NCBI GenBank assembly: GCA_003255065.1
Contig: QAOA01005271.1
Span: forward strand, 434,001 to 498,000
Source of the DNA: Cercis canadensis
Taxonomy: Eukaryota; Streptophyta; Magnoliopsida; Fabales; Fabaceae
Direction: 5' to 3'
Length of the DNA: 64,000 nucleotides
Positions 48,546-59,534 of this stretch are shown one piece after another. The notes under the pieces are model-generated. The model had not been told where the DNA came from and made no database searches. It was given only the letters and a program-made list of their open reading frames with translations. Position 1 is the stretch's first letter; the number at the start of each line of letters is the position of its first letter. A program made the position numbers and the translations under genes.

Positions 48546-49367
48546 GATATAACTGAGATATGGCAATTTTCAAGTGTTTTTTTGAGGAAGATAATGGATA
48601 TTGGGTTCTCAAGCTTCAGTTTAGTTGTATATGGTTTGAAAGGTAATTTCCGAAAAAGACGAGATGGGTGGGCCAGATGACTCTCTGTTGGTAATTCGAA
48701 TTTGTCGAGAAGGACAAAAACTCAGGATTACGGATTGGACCTGATAAAGTGATAAGAAAGAAAGCAAATCAATGTTTCTGACTATGGGGAAAGTGATGTC
48801 ACCTCATACGTTTCTTTTTTTGTTCCGAGTGTGGGCCACGACGGAACATGTTAAAAGTTTAATAATTCAGGGTGAGATGTGGGCTAATTTATTAAAATAA
48901 TACACAAAGTCGGATAGCACGAATCAAATTGGGTCAATTGGCTCGATTTGTGGCCTATTTAGGTTCGGGCCGGGTTGGCCCGGATGACTTTTTTATTTTT
49001 ATTTTTTGTAGTTTTTAATTGGAAATTTTGAAATCCCAAATTCAGTACCCAAAGATGATAACTATGTAACTGAGTAGTCTGCAAGTAGGTTCTTTAGCTC
49101 AAAAAATTGATCATAATACAACTTCATGTTATTCTTACTGGATTTTTCATCTTAATTTACACATATGACTTTTATAATTAATTGAACATTTACTGTGACA
49201 TTACTTTTATGAAGCTGAATTTCTACTGTGGAAATTGGGTTCAAGCACTTGCTTTTATGCAACCAACAATTGCCATAGGACTTTGATAAATGAATAAAAG
49301 AGATTTTAAGATGTGTAGGTGCAAATCAATGGTCATAATAACCTCGAGATTTCTTCATGGCCAAAGT
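48546..49367. other. Upstream region of UGT 1 and TE-like spacer
   Basis: The first few hundred bases are the expected promoter of UGT 1. At 48,960-48,990 a GGGCCGGGTTGGCCCGG stretch is much richer in GC than its surroundings and resembles repeat DNA; matching GGCCCATTTTAGCCCG sequence follows the gap at about 49,813, suggesting a transposon spans the gap. Confidence 0.45.
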
Positions 49368-49633
49368 NNNNNNNNNNNNNNNNNNNNNNNNNNNNNNNNN
49401 NNNNNNNNNNNNNNNNNNNNNNNNNNNNNNNNNNNNNNNNNNNNNNNNNNNNNNNNNNNNNNNNNNNNNNNNNNNNNNNNNNNNNNNNNNNNNNNNNNNN
49501 NNNNNNNNNNNNNNNNNNNNNNNNNNNNNNNNNNNNNNNNNNNNNNNNNNNNNNNNNNNNNNNNNNNNNNNNNNNNNNNNNNNNNNNNNNNNNNNNNNNN
49601 NNNNNNNNNNNNNNNNNNNNNNNNNNNNNNNNN
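49368..49633. other. Assembly gap (266 Ns)
   Basis: Run of N. It ends in a C5T11 tract; ORFs called across it are meaningless. Confidence 1.
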
Positions 49634-50796
49634 CCCCCTTTTTTTTTTCTGTTATTAAATACCATTATTATTTCATTTATGAATGATAAAAAAAAATAAT
49701 GAGGATGAAAGCAAAAATTGCTTAGGCTTGTTCTACTCTATCAATATGTTCTCATATTATCTTAAAAAATCAAAATACAATACAAATAAGCAAGCGAAAA
49801 AAAAAAAGGTTGGCCCATTTTAGCCCGTAGCCCAAGGAAGGCCAGCTGGCATTATGCTAGCCCGTTTTGCAACTCTAGCTGAAGTGGATAAAGAGGACAC
49901 GTTAGAACATATATAATGTTAATTATCAAAAGAAACTTTACAATGAAATAGCGAAAATGAGCAACAACAAAACAAATGAGTAGTCATTTTTGACAGAGGA
50001 GAGAACGTTTGATGTAACATATTCAATAGATAGACGCTAGTTTGAAAAAGTAGCATTTTTTTTTTGTAGAAAAACACTATTTAAAGTAATGTTTTCTTTT
50101 GGAATACGCTACTTTGATAAAATAGCGTGTTCTAATAGAAAATGCTATACAATGACATGCTAGATTCATTTCAGCGTGTTCCTAAGTGACATGTTAGAAT
50201 CATTTCAACGTGTTCATTAATTCTTATGCCTTATGACACCAATTACTCAGCACACTAATTCCATTTCAGTATGTGCTTTTATGACATGCTAAAATCATTC
50301 CAACATTTCTTATAGAAAACATTTTTTTGATTCAACATATGTCTTGGGAACTGCTATATTTAAACCAGCATTTTAATCTTTTCTATTAACTTTTTAAGAC
50401 ACGGATTCGCTACTTGGTTAAAGCGTGTTTTTAAGGAAAACACTATATTTAAAATAGCGTGTTTTGTTTTGCTTGTTATCGGTGAGTAATAATGACTCAT
50501 TTTCGTAAATACTTTTAACAGTAACTTTTTTATGTATTTTTTTTTTTACATTATTTTAGTAAATTAGCTTGAGATTAGTCATATGATTTTCTTGAAAAGG
50601 GATTTAATCTTATAACCAAAAATACTTTTAATTTTAACTATTAATTTGAAAATTAAGATTTACTTGTCTCGTCACTTATATCAAAAACTATTTATGCCTA
50701 AGCTTATGTGGGCAGTGGACAGAGTCAAAAGAGACAAACCAAGCAGGACTCTGTGTGTTCTCAAGCAGTTCTTGACAGATTGGGCTAGACAGGAAA
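49634..50796. other. Intergenic with short recurring GCGTGTT/CATGCTA motifs
   Basis: Between 50,040 and 50,470 the words ATAGCGTGTT, GACATGCTA, TTTCAGCGTGTTC and AAAACACTAT recur in direct and inverted orientation, ending in AAAATAGCGTGTTTT. It reads like a decayed repeat element. No gene seen. Confidence 0.5.
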
Positions 50797-51099
50797 TCAT
50801 TTTCCCTGGATTGTTATGTACTTGGAGCAATGTTCATTACAGGAAGTGAGAAAGCAAATTTGCAGGATGCCTACAAATTTATGACGATGCTGAGCAGGTA
50901 CTACTGCATGGCGTTCCATGCACTCATTGACATTCCGAGTGAGACATCTAGGAAGCAACCAGTGAGTCTTATGGTGTGGTTTGCATTCATTATAGCCTAA
51001 CTTAATGCATTCTTCCAAGGAGCTTCCGAGTTTACTATACTCACCAGAGGCAAGCTGGCCAAGCACCAAAAGGAATGCCACTAATATCACTCTCATCAT
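50797..51099 (-). CDS. Small secreted cysteine-rich peptide (100 aa), family unknown
   Basis: The N-terminus MMRVILVAFLLVLGQLASG is a clear signal peptide with likely cleavage after Gly19. The mature part has seven Cys at 31, 39, 52, 60, 82, 87 and 91. C-x7-C occurs twice (CIKLGYNEC, CLTRNVNEC), followed by C-x4-C-x3-C near the end. The odd number of Cys, and the short tail after C91, leave room for a missed 3' exon. Codon use and the complete frame suggest a real gene, and the ATG follows a plausible leader. I cannot place it in a known defensin, LTP or thionin class, so I give no function. Confidence 0.65.
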   Translation of the reverse strand: MMRVILVAFLLVLGQLASGEYSKLGSSLEECIKLGYNECKPHHKTHWLLPRCLTRNVNECMERHAVVPAQHRHKFVGILQICFLTSCNEHCSKYITIQGK

Positions 51100-52062
51100 C
51101 TTCTCTTTTGGTTTAGATTTTATGTAAAAACTTTTGGCAATATCGCTTTATATTTATCGACTCCAAATACAGATGAATTCATAATTCTAAATATAGAAAA
51201 TAATCTTGAGTGTTGCGAACATTATTATAGTATGTTAGTGTAACTTAATGACCTTCCATCTAATTAAATTAATATTCATATTCCTTGAATGACTTCACGA
51301 AATCTTGTTCTGGTTATTATATTAAATCAAATTAAGATATTAGTATCTGTATTTCTGTTTCTATTTTAATACACCATTAAAACTCATTTTTTATCGTTTA
51401 AATTTTTTTAAATTATCATTTTAACCATTGATTTTTTTATGTGTTACTTTAGTTTTTCAATTTATAATCCTCCTACTAATTTAGTCTTCCATCTAACTAG
51501 GTCCTTAGTAAAATTGGATGAAAATTTATACATAACATAAAGTATTGACGTAAACGACTTTTCGCATTAAAAAAGAAAATCATTCTCTCTCTCATTTCTC
51601 TTTGTCTCTCTGCCCCATCGTCCCTTCCCTCTCTCTCCAACTCTTCTTCTCTCTCAATCTCTATCCCATTGTCCCCTGATCTCTCTCTCTCTGTCCCATC
51701 GTCCCTAGCACCCATGCCCCTCCCTCTCTCTATAACTCTTTCATTCTCGGACCACCACCATGGCACCTTAAAAAAGGAGGGCCAGGAACTTTGATGCGAT
51801 TATCCCTGCTTCTAAGTGCACCCATGGATGCCACAGAACAACATTGTCAAGTAGATTTTGCAGACAATGGCTTAGTGGTGAGTAGAATCACTCTTTCGAG
51901 CAGAAATATTTGTAGGCTTCCATAATTGAGAACCCAAAAAGGACAGACATGGTATGCAAAAACAAAACATGACAATATTATTTACTCGTTTAAAAACCCC
52001 AACTTCATCAGCATGGAAAACGAAAGTGAAAAAAGTTTGCATGCTAAGGAAGCCACTCTGAT
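51100..52062. other. Intergenic; pyrimidine-rich TE-like segment
   Basis: 51,440-51,760 holds a CT-rich stretch with repeated CCCATCGTCCC and an AATTTAGTCTTCCATC block reminiscent of MULE terminal sequence (compare 57.8 kb). No supportable gene. Confidence 0.4.
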
Positions 52063-52134
52063 TATCAGAGCCTGGTTTCGATCCAGGGACCTGTGGGTTA
52101 TGGGCCCACCACGCTTCCGCTGCGCCACTCTGAT
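52063..52134 (-). tRNA. tRNA-iMet-CAT: Initiator tRNA-Met (CAT)
   Basis: 72-nt tRNA with perfect 7-bp acceptor stem (ATCAGAG/CTCTGAT) starting with A1:U72, a feature of eukaryotic initiator tRNA. Discriminator A. Anticodon CAT (plus-strand bases 52100-52102) sits in GGGCCCATAACCC, with the G-C rich anticodon stem of initiators. The A box is at GTGGCGCAGCGG, and the T arm has ATCGAAA rather than TTCGA, again typical of initiator tRNA. No intron. The same tRNA is the primer implied by the copia elements in this window. Confidence 0.97.
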
Positions 52135-53095
52135 TTGTTAATTAGTGTGTCACAATAAAATTTGTTAACCAAAAGAAATAACAATTGGGCCCTTTTTTGG
52201 GTATTTTTAATGCAATTAAGTTAACCTTAGTGCATAGTGAATATATAGCACTCTAGGCTGGTCGAGACTAATAGACGGGACCAATCTGGCCCATCAGATC
52301 GGTCCCCTCTCAGTTTAAATTCTTCTTTGGCTAGAGTCTGAGTTTATATTCAAACATCCAAAATAAAGCTTTGCTGCAATTTCCAGCCAAAAACGTGAAA
52401 ACAAAACAGAAAGAAAAAGGTTAAAAGTAAAGATGGATTTGAAAATAAGGATATATATAAGCTGAGGCTGTTTGTGGGGGTTCACATGCATGTTGATTTT
52501 CCTAAGTTATTAATTTTACTTTCATCATGCTGAGACAGTTTATGGTATGCCATAATGTTGTATTAAAGAATCAGTCATTTCAAAACTTTAAGCTATTAAT
52601 AAAAGCTAAGAAGTAGTTTTAATTATTATTATGTCTTCCACTACCGCCATTAATTTTGTGTCTTTTGTTCTTCTCTCTTCTCTTTATATTTACTATTTTT
52701 GTCATCACACAAGCCCTTCGTGTAAGAGCCTGCATGATGATCAAACTTAAAAAGTATATCCAAATAGCAAAAGTGGCAAACGTGTCAGCAGTTCTATTCT
52801 TTGCACCGACATTATATGTACTTTTGAATGTCATTGCCATTAAAGTGCAACTGTATGGCCGAAGGATTTCAATTTTATACTACTAGGTTAGAGTCAATTT
52901 CTTTAATAACGTAGTTTTAAAAAATAATTTTATTTATACGGTAATTTTAAAATAATTTTTACTATTACAATAATTTTTTTTATTTTAATTACATATAAAA
53001 AAAAGGATAATAACTAGTACGTGGATTATCACATAATGCTAAAATGTGATACAAATTAAGTGTGGCATTATAACAATACAACACGAGAAGTCTAA
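52135..53095. other. Intergenic
   Basis: The ORFs at 52619-52840 (-) and 52656-52886 (+) overlap in antisense and neither has family features. The rest is AT-rich, including the 52,900-53,000 stretch. No supportable gene. Confidence 0.45.
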
Positions 53096-53248
53096 TTACG
53101 CGGTACTGCTGTCCAACTGTAACAGACTTTTTCTGCCATCATGCGCTGGAAGTCTCATCCCCAAGTCAAACTCTTTATACAGCCTCACGAGTTCTGCCAT
53201 GATAGTTCTGTTTACAGTTCTCGAAGACACTTCAGGGGTAATAATACC
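53096..53248 (-). CDS. Orphan terminal exon, 50 codons
   Basis: On the minus strand a TTTTGCAG acceptor ends at 53249, followed by 50 in-frame codons starting [17 protein letters not shown], continuing [20 protein letters not shown] and ending at TAA 53098-53096. The amino-acid texture is protein-like and amphipathic. I see no upstream exons before 55 kb, so it is either the last exon of a gene that is hard to see or a captured fragment. Family not recognised. Confidence 0.4.
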   Translation of the reverse strand, partial: GIITPEVSSRTVNRTIMAELVRLYKEFDLGMRLPAHDGRKSLLQLDSSTA

Positions 53249-55329
53249 CTGCAAAATACAGAACCCCGATGGCATTAAAGCAAAGGAAACAATAAGGACA
53301 AAATCTCAGGCCACATTTCAGAACCCAACCCATTAATGGGGGACTGTGTGAAAACAGAAACCCATTCAATTGCTTCTGCAATTCACCGGCACATAAAAGA
53401 GGAAATCAGAGGATGGAGTTATGTGGTGAGATAAGCAAAACCCAATTTAATTTTCTGCAGACCGCTGTTTCAGCCAAAAATAACAAAAGCAAAGAAGGAA
53501 AATGCAGGTTAGCAAAAAAGTAGAAATTGCATTAAAGTAAAAAGAAGTACCTTAATGATGAGAATGCTTAATGGTTTTAGCACGTAAAGTTGAAGTGTAT
53601 GGTTGAAAAGTAACTAGCTTTGTTTAAGATTACTAGCATTACTATTTCTTTGCAAAACTGAAACCCAACTATTCATTCAGGTGGGGCCGCAGCTTTGTGG
53701 AGTGTCACATAATTTTAGAATACGGCACATATATAGAGTATCGCATTATGACATAATATAATATTCTTTTTGTGTCATATTATCAAAATATTACATTCAA
53801 TTTGTGCAATCTAAATATTAAAAAAAATTATCGTAGTAATAAAAATTATTTTAAAATTATCATATATATAAAATTATTTTTTAAAATTATATTATTAAAA
53901 AAATTAACTCACTAGGTTAGGCATAGGAAAAAGTAGTACAATGGAACTAATGTATAATTTAAAATACCTTTGTAATCTTCAACGAATCATTTGCTTAAAG
54001 ATTTATTTATGAATAACTATTATTATTGTTGTTAATAAGTCTCCATCGATTTTTTTTTTTTGAATGGCTTATAGTAGGATCAAGCTTTTTTAAAATTATT
54101 TTTTCACCTATATATATACGATCTTTGACCCATTTGCTTATGGTTCAATTGATTATGATTTTGATATATGGAAGAGATTTTGCGAGTTGTTCCATAAGAT
54201 TGATAAATCCTTCAATATTAAGGTTGGTAAAAGAGGTAAAAAAAAAAAAAAAAAGAGGAGAGAGAAAAGATGGTGTGAAGGTTATAAAGGGTAATTAAGA
54301 AGATAGACACCAAATATTTTGATGTATTTATTTGGTAAGGTTTCAAACTCCATTTAACTTATTTGGATTGATCCAGATCACCTAATAAAAACTGTTAGTT
54401 TATGCTATGGGGTGAGATAGTAGTAGTGTATTTGTTATAGCTTGAATAGTTAAAATGAGTTAGGTTTTGGTAATTTATACCGTGGAAATGATAGTGAAAA
54501 TAACTGATGTATCAAGGCAGTAGTAGTTGAGGGAAAGGTTGAAGAAATGGTTTTTTTTATTGAGGACGAATGGCTTTAGTACATATATAAGCGATAGTTT
54601 GGCTTAACTTCTAGCTTTTTGCTAGCTTACTTACATCGTGCAGATTTATAGCTATTTATAGGCTTCTTTTCATAGCCTAAGGTATGGGGTTTGCATTAAA
54701 GTATTGTTTTTCTATTGCTAGAATATTCTCCAACATTATTGCTACTAGTTTTTTCTCTTACTTTCTACTCTTGTCTTCAAAAAGTGATGCGTCTTACAGT
54801 ACTGCAAGACTTCCACAAGTTTTTGGACTGTTCCAAAAAATATTTCAATAAAATCACATCACAGAGCTGTTTTACATAAATCAGGATGACTTTCTGACAT
54901 AAGAAAGTTTCTATAAAAAAACATCTCAATTTGCATCAAAAGGATGACGCAGAAGTTGAGGTAGTATTATCTGAGCCTTTTAGAAAAAAAAANGGAAAAA
55001 AAAAAAAAACAATTTAAAGGGATTAGTTCAAATTTTTAGCCGTCCAATTAAATTTTCTTTTGATATGAAAGTTCAGTTAAATTTTAACGCAATTATGTAT
55101 GCACGGTGAGAAAAAGTGTGGACAATTACTAATTTATAAGTAGTATTACTCATTAATTATTGTGCAAGAATCACTACTAAAATTAAAAGCTGAAATGAAA
55201 ACAAAAAAAGGTTGAAAAAAAATTAGAAAATAATCAAAGAGAAGGAAAATTCGAGTTGACGAATTAAGTATAGATGATTGGATGAACATGTATCCATGAA
55301 AACGTTAGGGTTCATTCAATGATCTTTAC
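53249..55329. other. Intergenic
   Basis: AT-rich with A- and T-tracts; one N at 54993 inside an A-rich run. The ORF at 54026-54298 is low-complexity. Nothing supportable. Confidence 0.5.
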
Positions 55330-56739
55330 CTATGCGCCTCCCAAATTTCTCCATTTCAATGCCAACTGAGCTAGATTCTTTGTGGACGACCCATCTTCTC
55401 TTAACGCAGAAGCAGCAGCATCTCTTAGATTGTTCATTCTATTGCGAATTCCTTCACCTTCTTTATCCTCCATTAGACTCTTTATAACCTTAACAATTTC
55501 ATCTCTTTCCACTATGCCATTGTCATTAACCCTTGGCCTTAGTGCCACTTTTAGGCCATCAGTTAACATAGCCGCATTCGTTCGCTGCTCAGCAAATAAT
55601 GGCCATGCTATCATTGGCACACCCTGCAATATGCTCTCAACGGTTGAATTCCAACCACAGTGGGTAAGGAACCCCCCAGTGGAATTGTGCCTAAGAACTT
55701 GAATCTGGGGTGCCCAAGGAGAAACAACCAAACCTTGCTCTTTGGTTCGCTCCAAGAACCCAGATGGTAAATAATGCAAAGGGTCCTCATTTCCCTCACT
55801 TAGATAACCAGCACTGGCTCTATCATTTGGAGTCCTCACAATAACCCATAAAAATTTTTCACCACTCAATTCCAATCCCAAGGCTAGCTCATTTAGTTGC
55901 TCTTGAGAGAATGTCCCTCCACTTCCAAAGGAAACATATAGAATAGAATTGGGTGGCTGGTTGCCCAACCATTTTAAACAATCCGACCCGTTTTCCTCAC
56001 TATTTGACCCATTTTGTATAATGGGTCCAACTGGATAAACAAAAGGGCTACCATTTCCTCCTTCTTGCAAGGCTCTTACAGCCTCCGATTCCATTTCCAT
56101 GAAGCTATTAACCAAGATACCATCAGCTAGACGGTATTGTTTTGAACGTTGAAGAAACTGCTTGTAAGCTAGGCTTGATCGATCTTCACAACTGTCTGCA
56201 AAATCTCTGCCATGAAGAGGAACACAACCTGGGATCTGAATAGGTTCTGGGTGGTCTCTGTACTCGCAAGGAATTTCCAGGTCCAGCTTCCAAGAATATA
56301 AACAGAGCGAAAGCATCATAACCGAAGAAGGGAAGTATATGTAGGACAAGATGTTGAACTCTTTGGCGAATTCTATTGCTTCGTTTGCAAATGGATCGAG
56401 AATCAAAGCAGCAAGAGTTGAGCTTGAACTGAGAGACTTCAAAGCATCATGGACAGAGGGCATAGAGCGAGACACTGCAAGCTGAAGTTGGACTACAAGG
56501 GGAAGCCCTTGGCGTAAGTCGTCAAAGTTCACTGGGGGAAGCAAAATAGTATCTATGCTTGAAGGGAGAGCTTCAATGAAGGATTTGGAGGCAGAGGAGA
56601 GAGGCCCAATTGTGGAAATGATGCATGTGACATGAAAATCATGGTGGAGCTCAAGGAGTCGCTTCGCAAACGAGAGAATTGCAACTTGGTGGCTAAACGC
56701 AGGGATTGAAACTACGGCTATGTGAGTTTTCTTCTCCAT
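55330..56739 (-). CDS. UGT72: UGT72B-like UDP-glycosyltransferase 2 (469 aa)
   Basis: Paralogue of UGT 1, intronless. Catalytic His17 (PAFSHQVAI) and Asp115 (LILDPFANE). The PSPG box runs Trp342-Gln385 (WAPQIQVLRHNSTGGFLTHC) with His360 present. SILYVSFGSGGTFSQEQL precedes it. FLWVIVRTPND has one extra residue compared with UGT 1. Start chosen at MEKKT (56739) rather than the in-frame Met at 56769. All catalytic and sugar-binding residues are intact, so it should be active. A copia remnant begins about 210 bp upstream of the ATG. Confidence 0.95.
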   Translation of the reverse strand: MEKKTHIAVVSIPAFSHQVAILSFAKRLLELHHDFHVTCIISTIGPLSSASKSFIEALPSSIDTILLPPVNFDDLRQGLPLVVQLQLAVSRSMPSVHDALKSLSSSSTLAALILDPFANEAIEFAKEFNILSYIYFPSSVMMLSLCLYSWKLDLEIPCEYRDHPEPIQIPGCVPLHGRDFADSCEDRSSLAYKQFLQRSKQYRLADGILVNSFMEMESEAVRALQEGGNGSPFVYPVGPIIQNGSNSEENGSDCLKWLGNQPPNSILYVSFGSGGTFSQEQLNELALGLELSGEKFLWVIVRTPNDRASAGYLSEGNEDPLHYLPSGFLERTKEQGLVVSPWAPQIQVLRHNSTGGFLTHCGWNSTVESILQGVPMIAWPLFAEQRTNAAMLTDGLKVALRPRVNDNGIVERDEIVKVIKSLMEDKEGEGIRNRMNNLRDAAASALREDGSSTKNLAQLALKWRNLGGA

Positions 56740-56949
56740 TTTGGAATGTAGCTTAGATATGCCTTGCAATTCTCAAAGCTGCGGTTTATATATAAAAGAT
56801 TGATGGGAGGACTCAAAAAAACTAATAATAATAAAGAAAGAATTGATGGGCAATAACTAAAGAAACATCATTGCTGAATAAGAACCAACAACTTGTATAT
56901 AAAAATATGTACAAATGAATAACAAAATATGATTTTCCCTTCTTATATA

Positions 56950-57110
56950 TGGTATCAGAGCAAATAAGCATAAGTGCTCAGAATCCACTTATGAGCTCAT
57001 CAACTACCAAACTCAATGTTATTGCTCAATTGCCTACCAAACTCAACAAAGAAAATTATGTTTTATGGAAAAGAATGAAGGGAAAGAGAAATCAGCCTAT
57101 TGACTAGCCT
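56950..57110 (+). mobile_element. copia remnant: primer-binding site + gag start
   Basis: TGGTATCAGAGC at 56950-56961 (initiator-Met primer site) is followed by ATG 56991 and a short gag-like reading (MSSSTTKLNVIAQLPTKLNK, then ENYVLWKRMKG) before stops. An LTR would be expected to end at 56949, but I cannot find its partner. Opposite strand to UGT 2 and within its upstream region. Confidence 0.75.
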
Positions 57111-57702
57111 AAATGATAACTGTGCAGAATTAATTGTAGTTAATATAAAGATATGTATAAGGTAAATATCTCTTCATTTATACTTAAAATCATGCCTTAT
57201 GCTTATAATATAGAATTTGATATCTAGAACCATATTAAAATTATCTAATTTTTTCTTTTTTGTAAAATTCAAATTTTGTATACCTCTAGTTTTTGAAGAA
57301 CTATATTGAAATTATTTTTCCGACTTTTCCCTAGTTTTCCCTCAATCCAAACATAATATAAAGCTTTTTCTTCATTATAGTCTATTGGGGATGGTACGTA
57401 AAGGAAAACACCACAGTAACCAAAAAGTTTTAACCATATATTGCATGTAAAATCAATCTCTGCACGAGTTCCTCGAAGAAAATGTGGTTGTGGGTTTATT
57501 TATGAGATTATTTTATTATAGATGAACAATTCCAATGTTGGAATCTTGCTTTGGTTTTGACCATACGTTAAGGGCGATGCCTTGTTTTCAAGCAAAAACA
57601 GGAAAAAGAAAAAGGAGCTAGTGCTGTTGGGATTCGGATTCCACTATGATTAATGGTGTAATGCTCTTAGTAATTGTCACACTATTGTGTACACTATTTA
57701 GA
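57111..57702. other. Intergenic
   Basis: AT-rich, no gene seen. Confidence 0.5.
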
Positions 57703-57787
57703 CAATTACACATGACAATATTTGAAAGCGTTTTCACATAAACTATAACTGGATAACTTAAACTTCTTTTTTATGACTTAGTTAATA

Positions 57788-58262
57788 GAGTAAAACCCCT
57801 TTTTAGTCCCTGAAAAATGCATTCACTGACAAATTCGTCCTCCAAAAATTTTCGCTGACAAATTGGTCCTTGAATTATTATTTTCGCTGACAAATTAGTC
57901 CTCTGTTAAGGTTTGTTAGTTAGATTTAACGGACTTTGCCACGTGGCACTTAACATGCTGACGTGGTCGTTAGTTGCTAACGGGGCATCCAGCTGGTTGC
58001 TTCTTCTTCTTCATCTTCTCCTTCTTCTTCTCTTTATCCTGCAATACCATTTTCCATGAATCCGAGTAAAACTAAGGATGATCTCGTCCTTCATCACCAT
58101 CCCCATCATTTGGACCCACCTCACTAGATTCTACCCCACCATCACCACCACCACCACCAAGTTCAACTTCAACCCTCCATTTCCATCCCTTTCGACAACC
58201 CCTCTTTCTCTCTCCCCAAAATCGTTCTCTTTCATGCTTCTTCCTGCAAGTCACCCAAGTGA
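57788..58262 (+). repeat. Left TIR of the Pack-MULE-like element
   Basis: Extends from the first base after GTTAATA to about TCACCCAAGTG. Its first 70 bp have no counterpart on the right because of the N at 59951. Shared blocks include GCCACGTGGCACTTAAC (GCCACATGGCACTTAAC on the right) and ATACCATTTTCCATGAATCC. Confidence 0.85.
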
Positions 58263-58624
58263 GAGCAGAGTGTAGAGAAAAGTGTTTTCCCTCATTCATT
58301 AAACCAGTAAATATATACAAAAATATGTCTACCTTAGATCCTACTTTGTAGTTAACTCTGTTAGGTAGTTAAGATAAATACAAGTTAACCTACTTATCCT
58401 ATTGTATGAAGATAAATACACAGCTACAAGATAAATACATGTATTGGGCACTTGCATGGAAACATGGTCATCATGCATGTTAAACCAGCAGCAGAATATG
58501 TGTGCCCCGAGTTGACTTAGCCCAACTGAGTCACATGTGCCCCAAGTTTTCTTATAGAACATGTGCCCCGAGTTGACTCAGTCCAACTGAGTCATATGTG
58601 CCATGAGTTGCCTTCTCTCCAAAT

Positions 58625-58885
58625 ACGAAGTCTAATGATGAGGGTGTAGTGATCGAGAGCCACGAGAATGCTTTCGAAATCAAACAAGGAGAGCTCTTAT
58701 TCGAGTTCCGTGGAAGGCATGAAGGAGTGGTTGTTGGCCAGCTTATTTTCAGTGACAACGGTGATATGCAGAGTGATGTTGTGTTCATCCTCTTGGTCGA
58801 GAAGGATGCAGCGTATGTGAGGAAGATGAAGATGAAGTTAAAGCTACCTGTGCTTGCACTTGTGGATGGTGATCCTTATGGGTTA
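58625..58885 (+). pseudogene. Captured fragment of a TOP6A/SPO11-like gene
   Basis: The frame contains FILLVEKDAAYVRKMKMKLK then LPVLALVDGDPYG. In eukaryotic topoisomerase VI A/SPO11 proteins, LLVEKDAA..R and the Toprim acidic motif LPVLALVDxDPYG are separated by some 30 residues; here they are nearly fused, so an exon is missing. DPYG is followed by GGTTAAAC, a possible retained donor. The upstream part (EIKQGELLFEFRGRHEG) I cannot assign. Topoisomerase VI acts in plant endoreduplication; this fragment cannot. Confidence 0.7.
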
Positions 58886-59036
58886 AACCTCTCTCTCTCA
58901 TGCTCATGCTTATGCTCTGTTTTACTGAAAAGCAACAGCAACACCGCTTGCTCTCGATGGAACCGTTGCTGTCAGCCAATACATCCTCTTTGGAGGCAAA
59001 GATAACAACTCCAAAACAAATAAAGAGGAAATCAAG

Positions 59037-59490
59037 TTAAGCAAACCAGAGTTGGTAGTAGATTGAAAAACAGAGAACCTGAAAACTGGAAAAGAGAGTG
59101 GGCTGAAGAGTGTAGATGTCAAATGCTAGGATGACAACATTAGTCAGTGTTTGGTGCAATGTCTTGTCTCCAAGCTTTTTCTTAAGTAGATCATGTAAAT
59201 AGATGTCAAATGCAGTTAGCATGGCAGTGACTAAGCCCCCCGTGCTTGTCCCTGCAATCACATCAAAATAGTCGGCTAGTCTGGCATCTTTACCATCCAA
59301 TTCTTGCACCCAATATTAATTAATTAAGCAGCAAATGACCTAAAGAATAAAAGGAAGAAGAGAGTCACTCTCACTAGTAGTATGGTTTTACCTGAAGGCC
59401 TTTTTCAAGGGCACCAAGTACTACTCCTGGAATCACACCATTTATACCTCCCCCATCTATACTTAGAACCATAGCCTTTCGACAATTTTG
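59037..59490 (-). pseudogene. Captured fragment of a patatin-like phospholipase gene
   Basis: Exon-like pieces on the minus strand: VLSIDGGGINGVIPGVVLGA with LEKGLQ (about 59479-59396; the glycine-rich oxyanion motif), then [20 protein letters not shown] and [11 protein letters not shown] (about 59306-59215; GTSTG nucleophile motif), continuing [16 protein letters not shown] and [11 protein letters not shown]. In the family a stretch of about 50 residues lies between MLTA and the KLGD region; here they are joined through a short linker, so the fragment is internally deleted and cannot make a full lipase. Confidence 0.85.
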
Positions 59491-59534
59491 CAGTAGCAAG
59501 CATGTTTTCCTTGCTTGCACAACAAGTAGGATAC

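Noticed and set aside
49290..49699. Long ORFs through the N run
   Set aside because: Composed of unknown bases.
52619..52886. Overlapping antisense ORFs of 73 and 76 residues
   Set aside because: Mutually antisense, hydrophobic by AT bias, and no family features.
58072..58320. Gly-rich minus-strand ORF and its mirror at 59502-59780
   Set aside because: They are the reverse strand of the His/Pro-rich frame inside the two TIRs of the Pack-MULE-like element.
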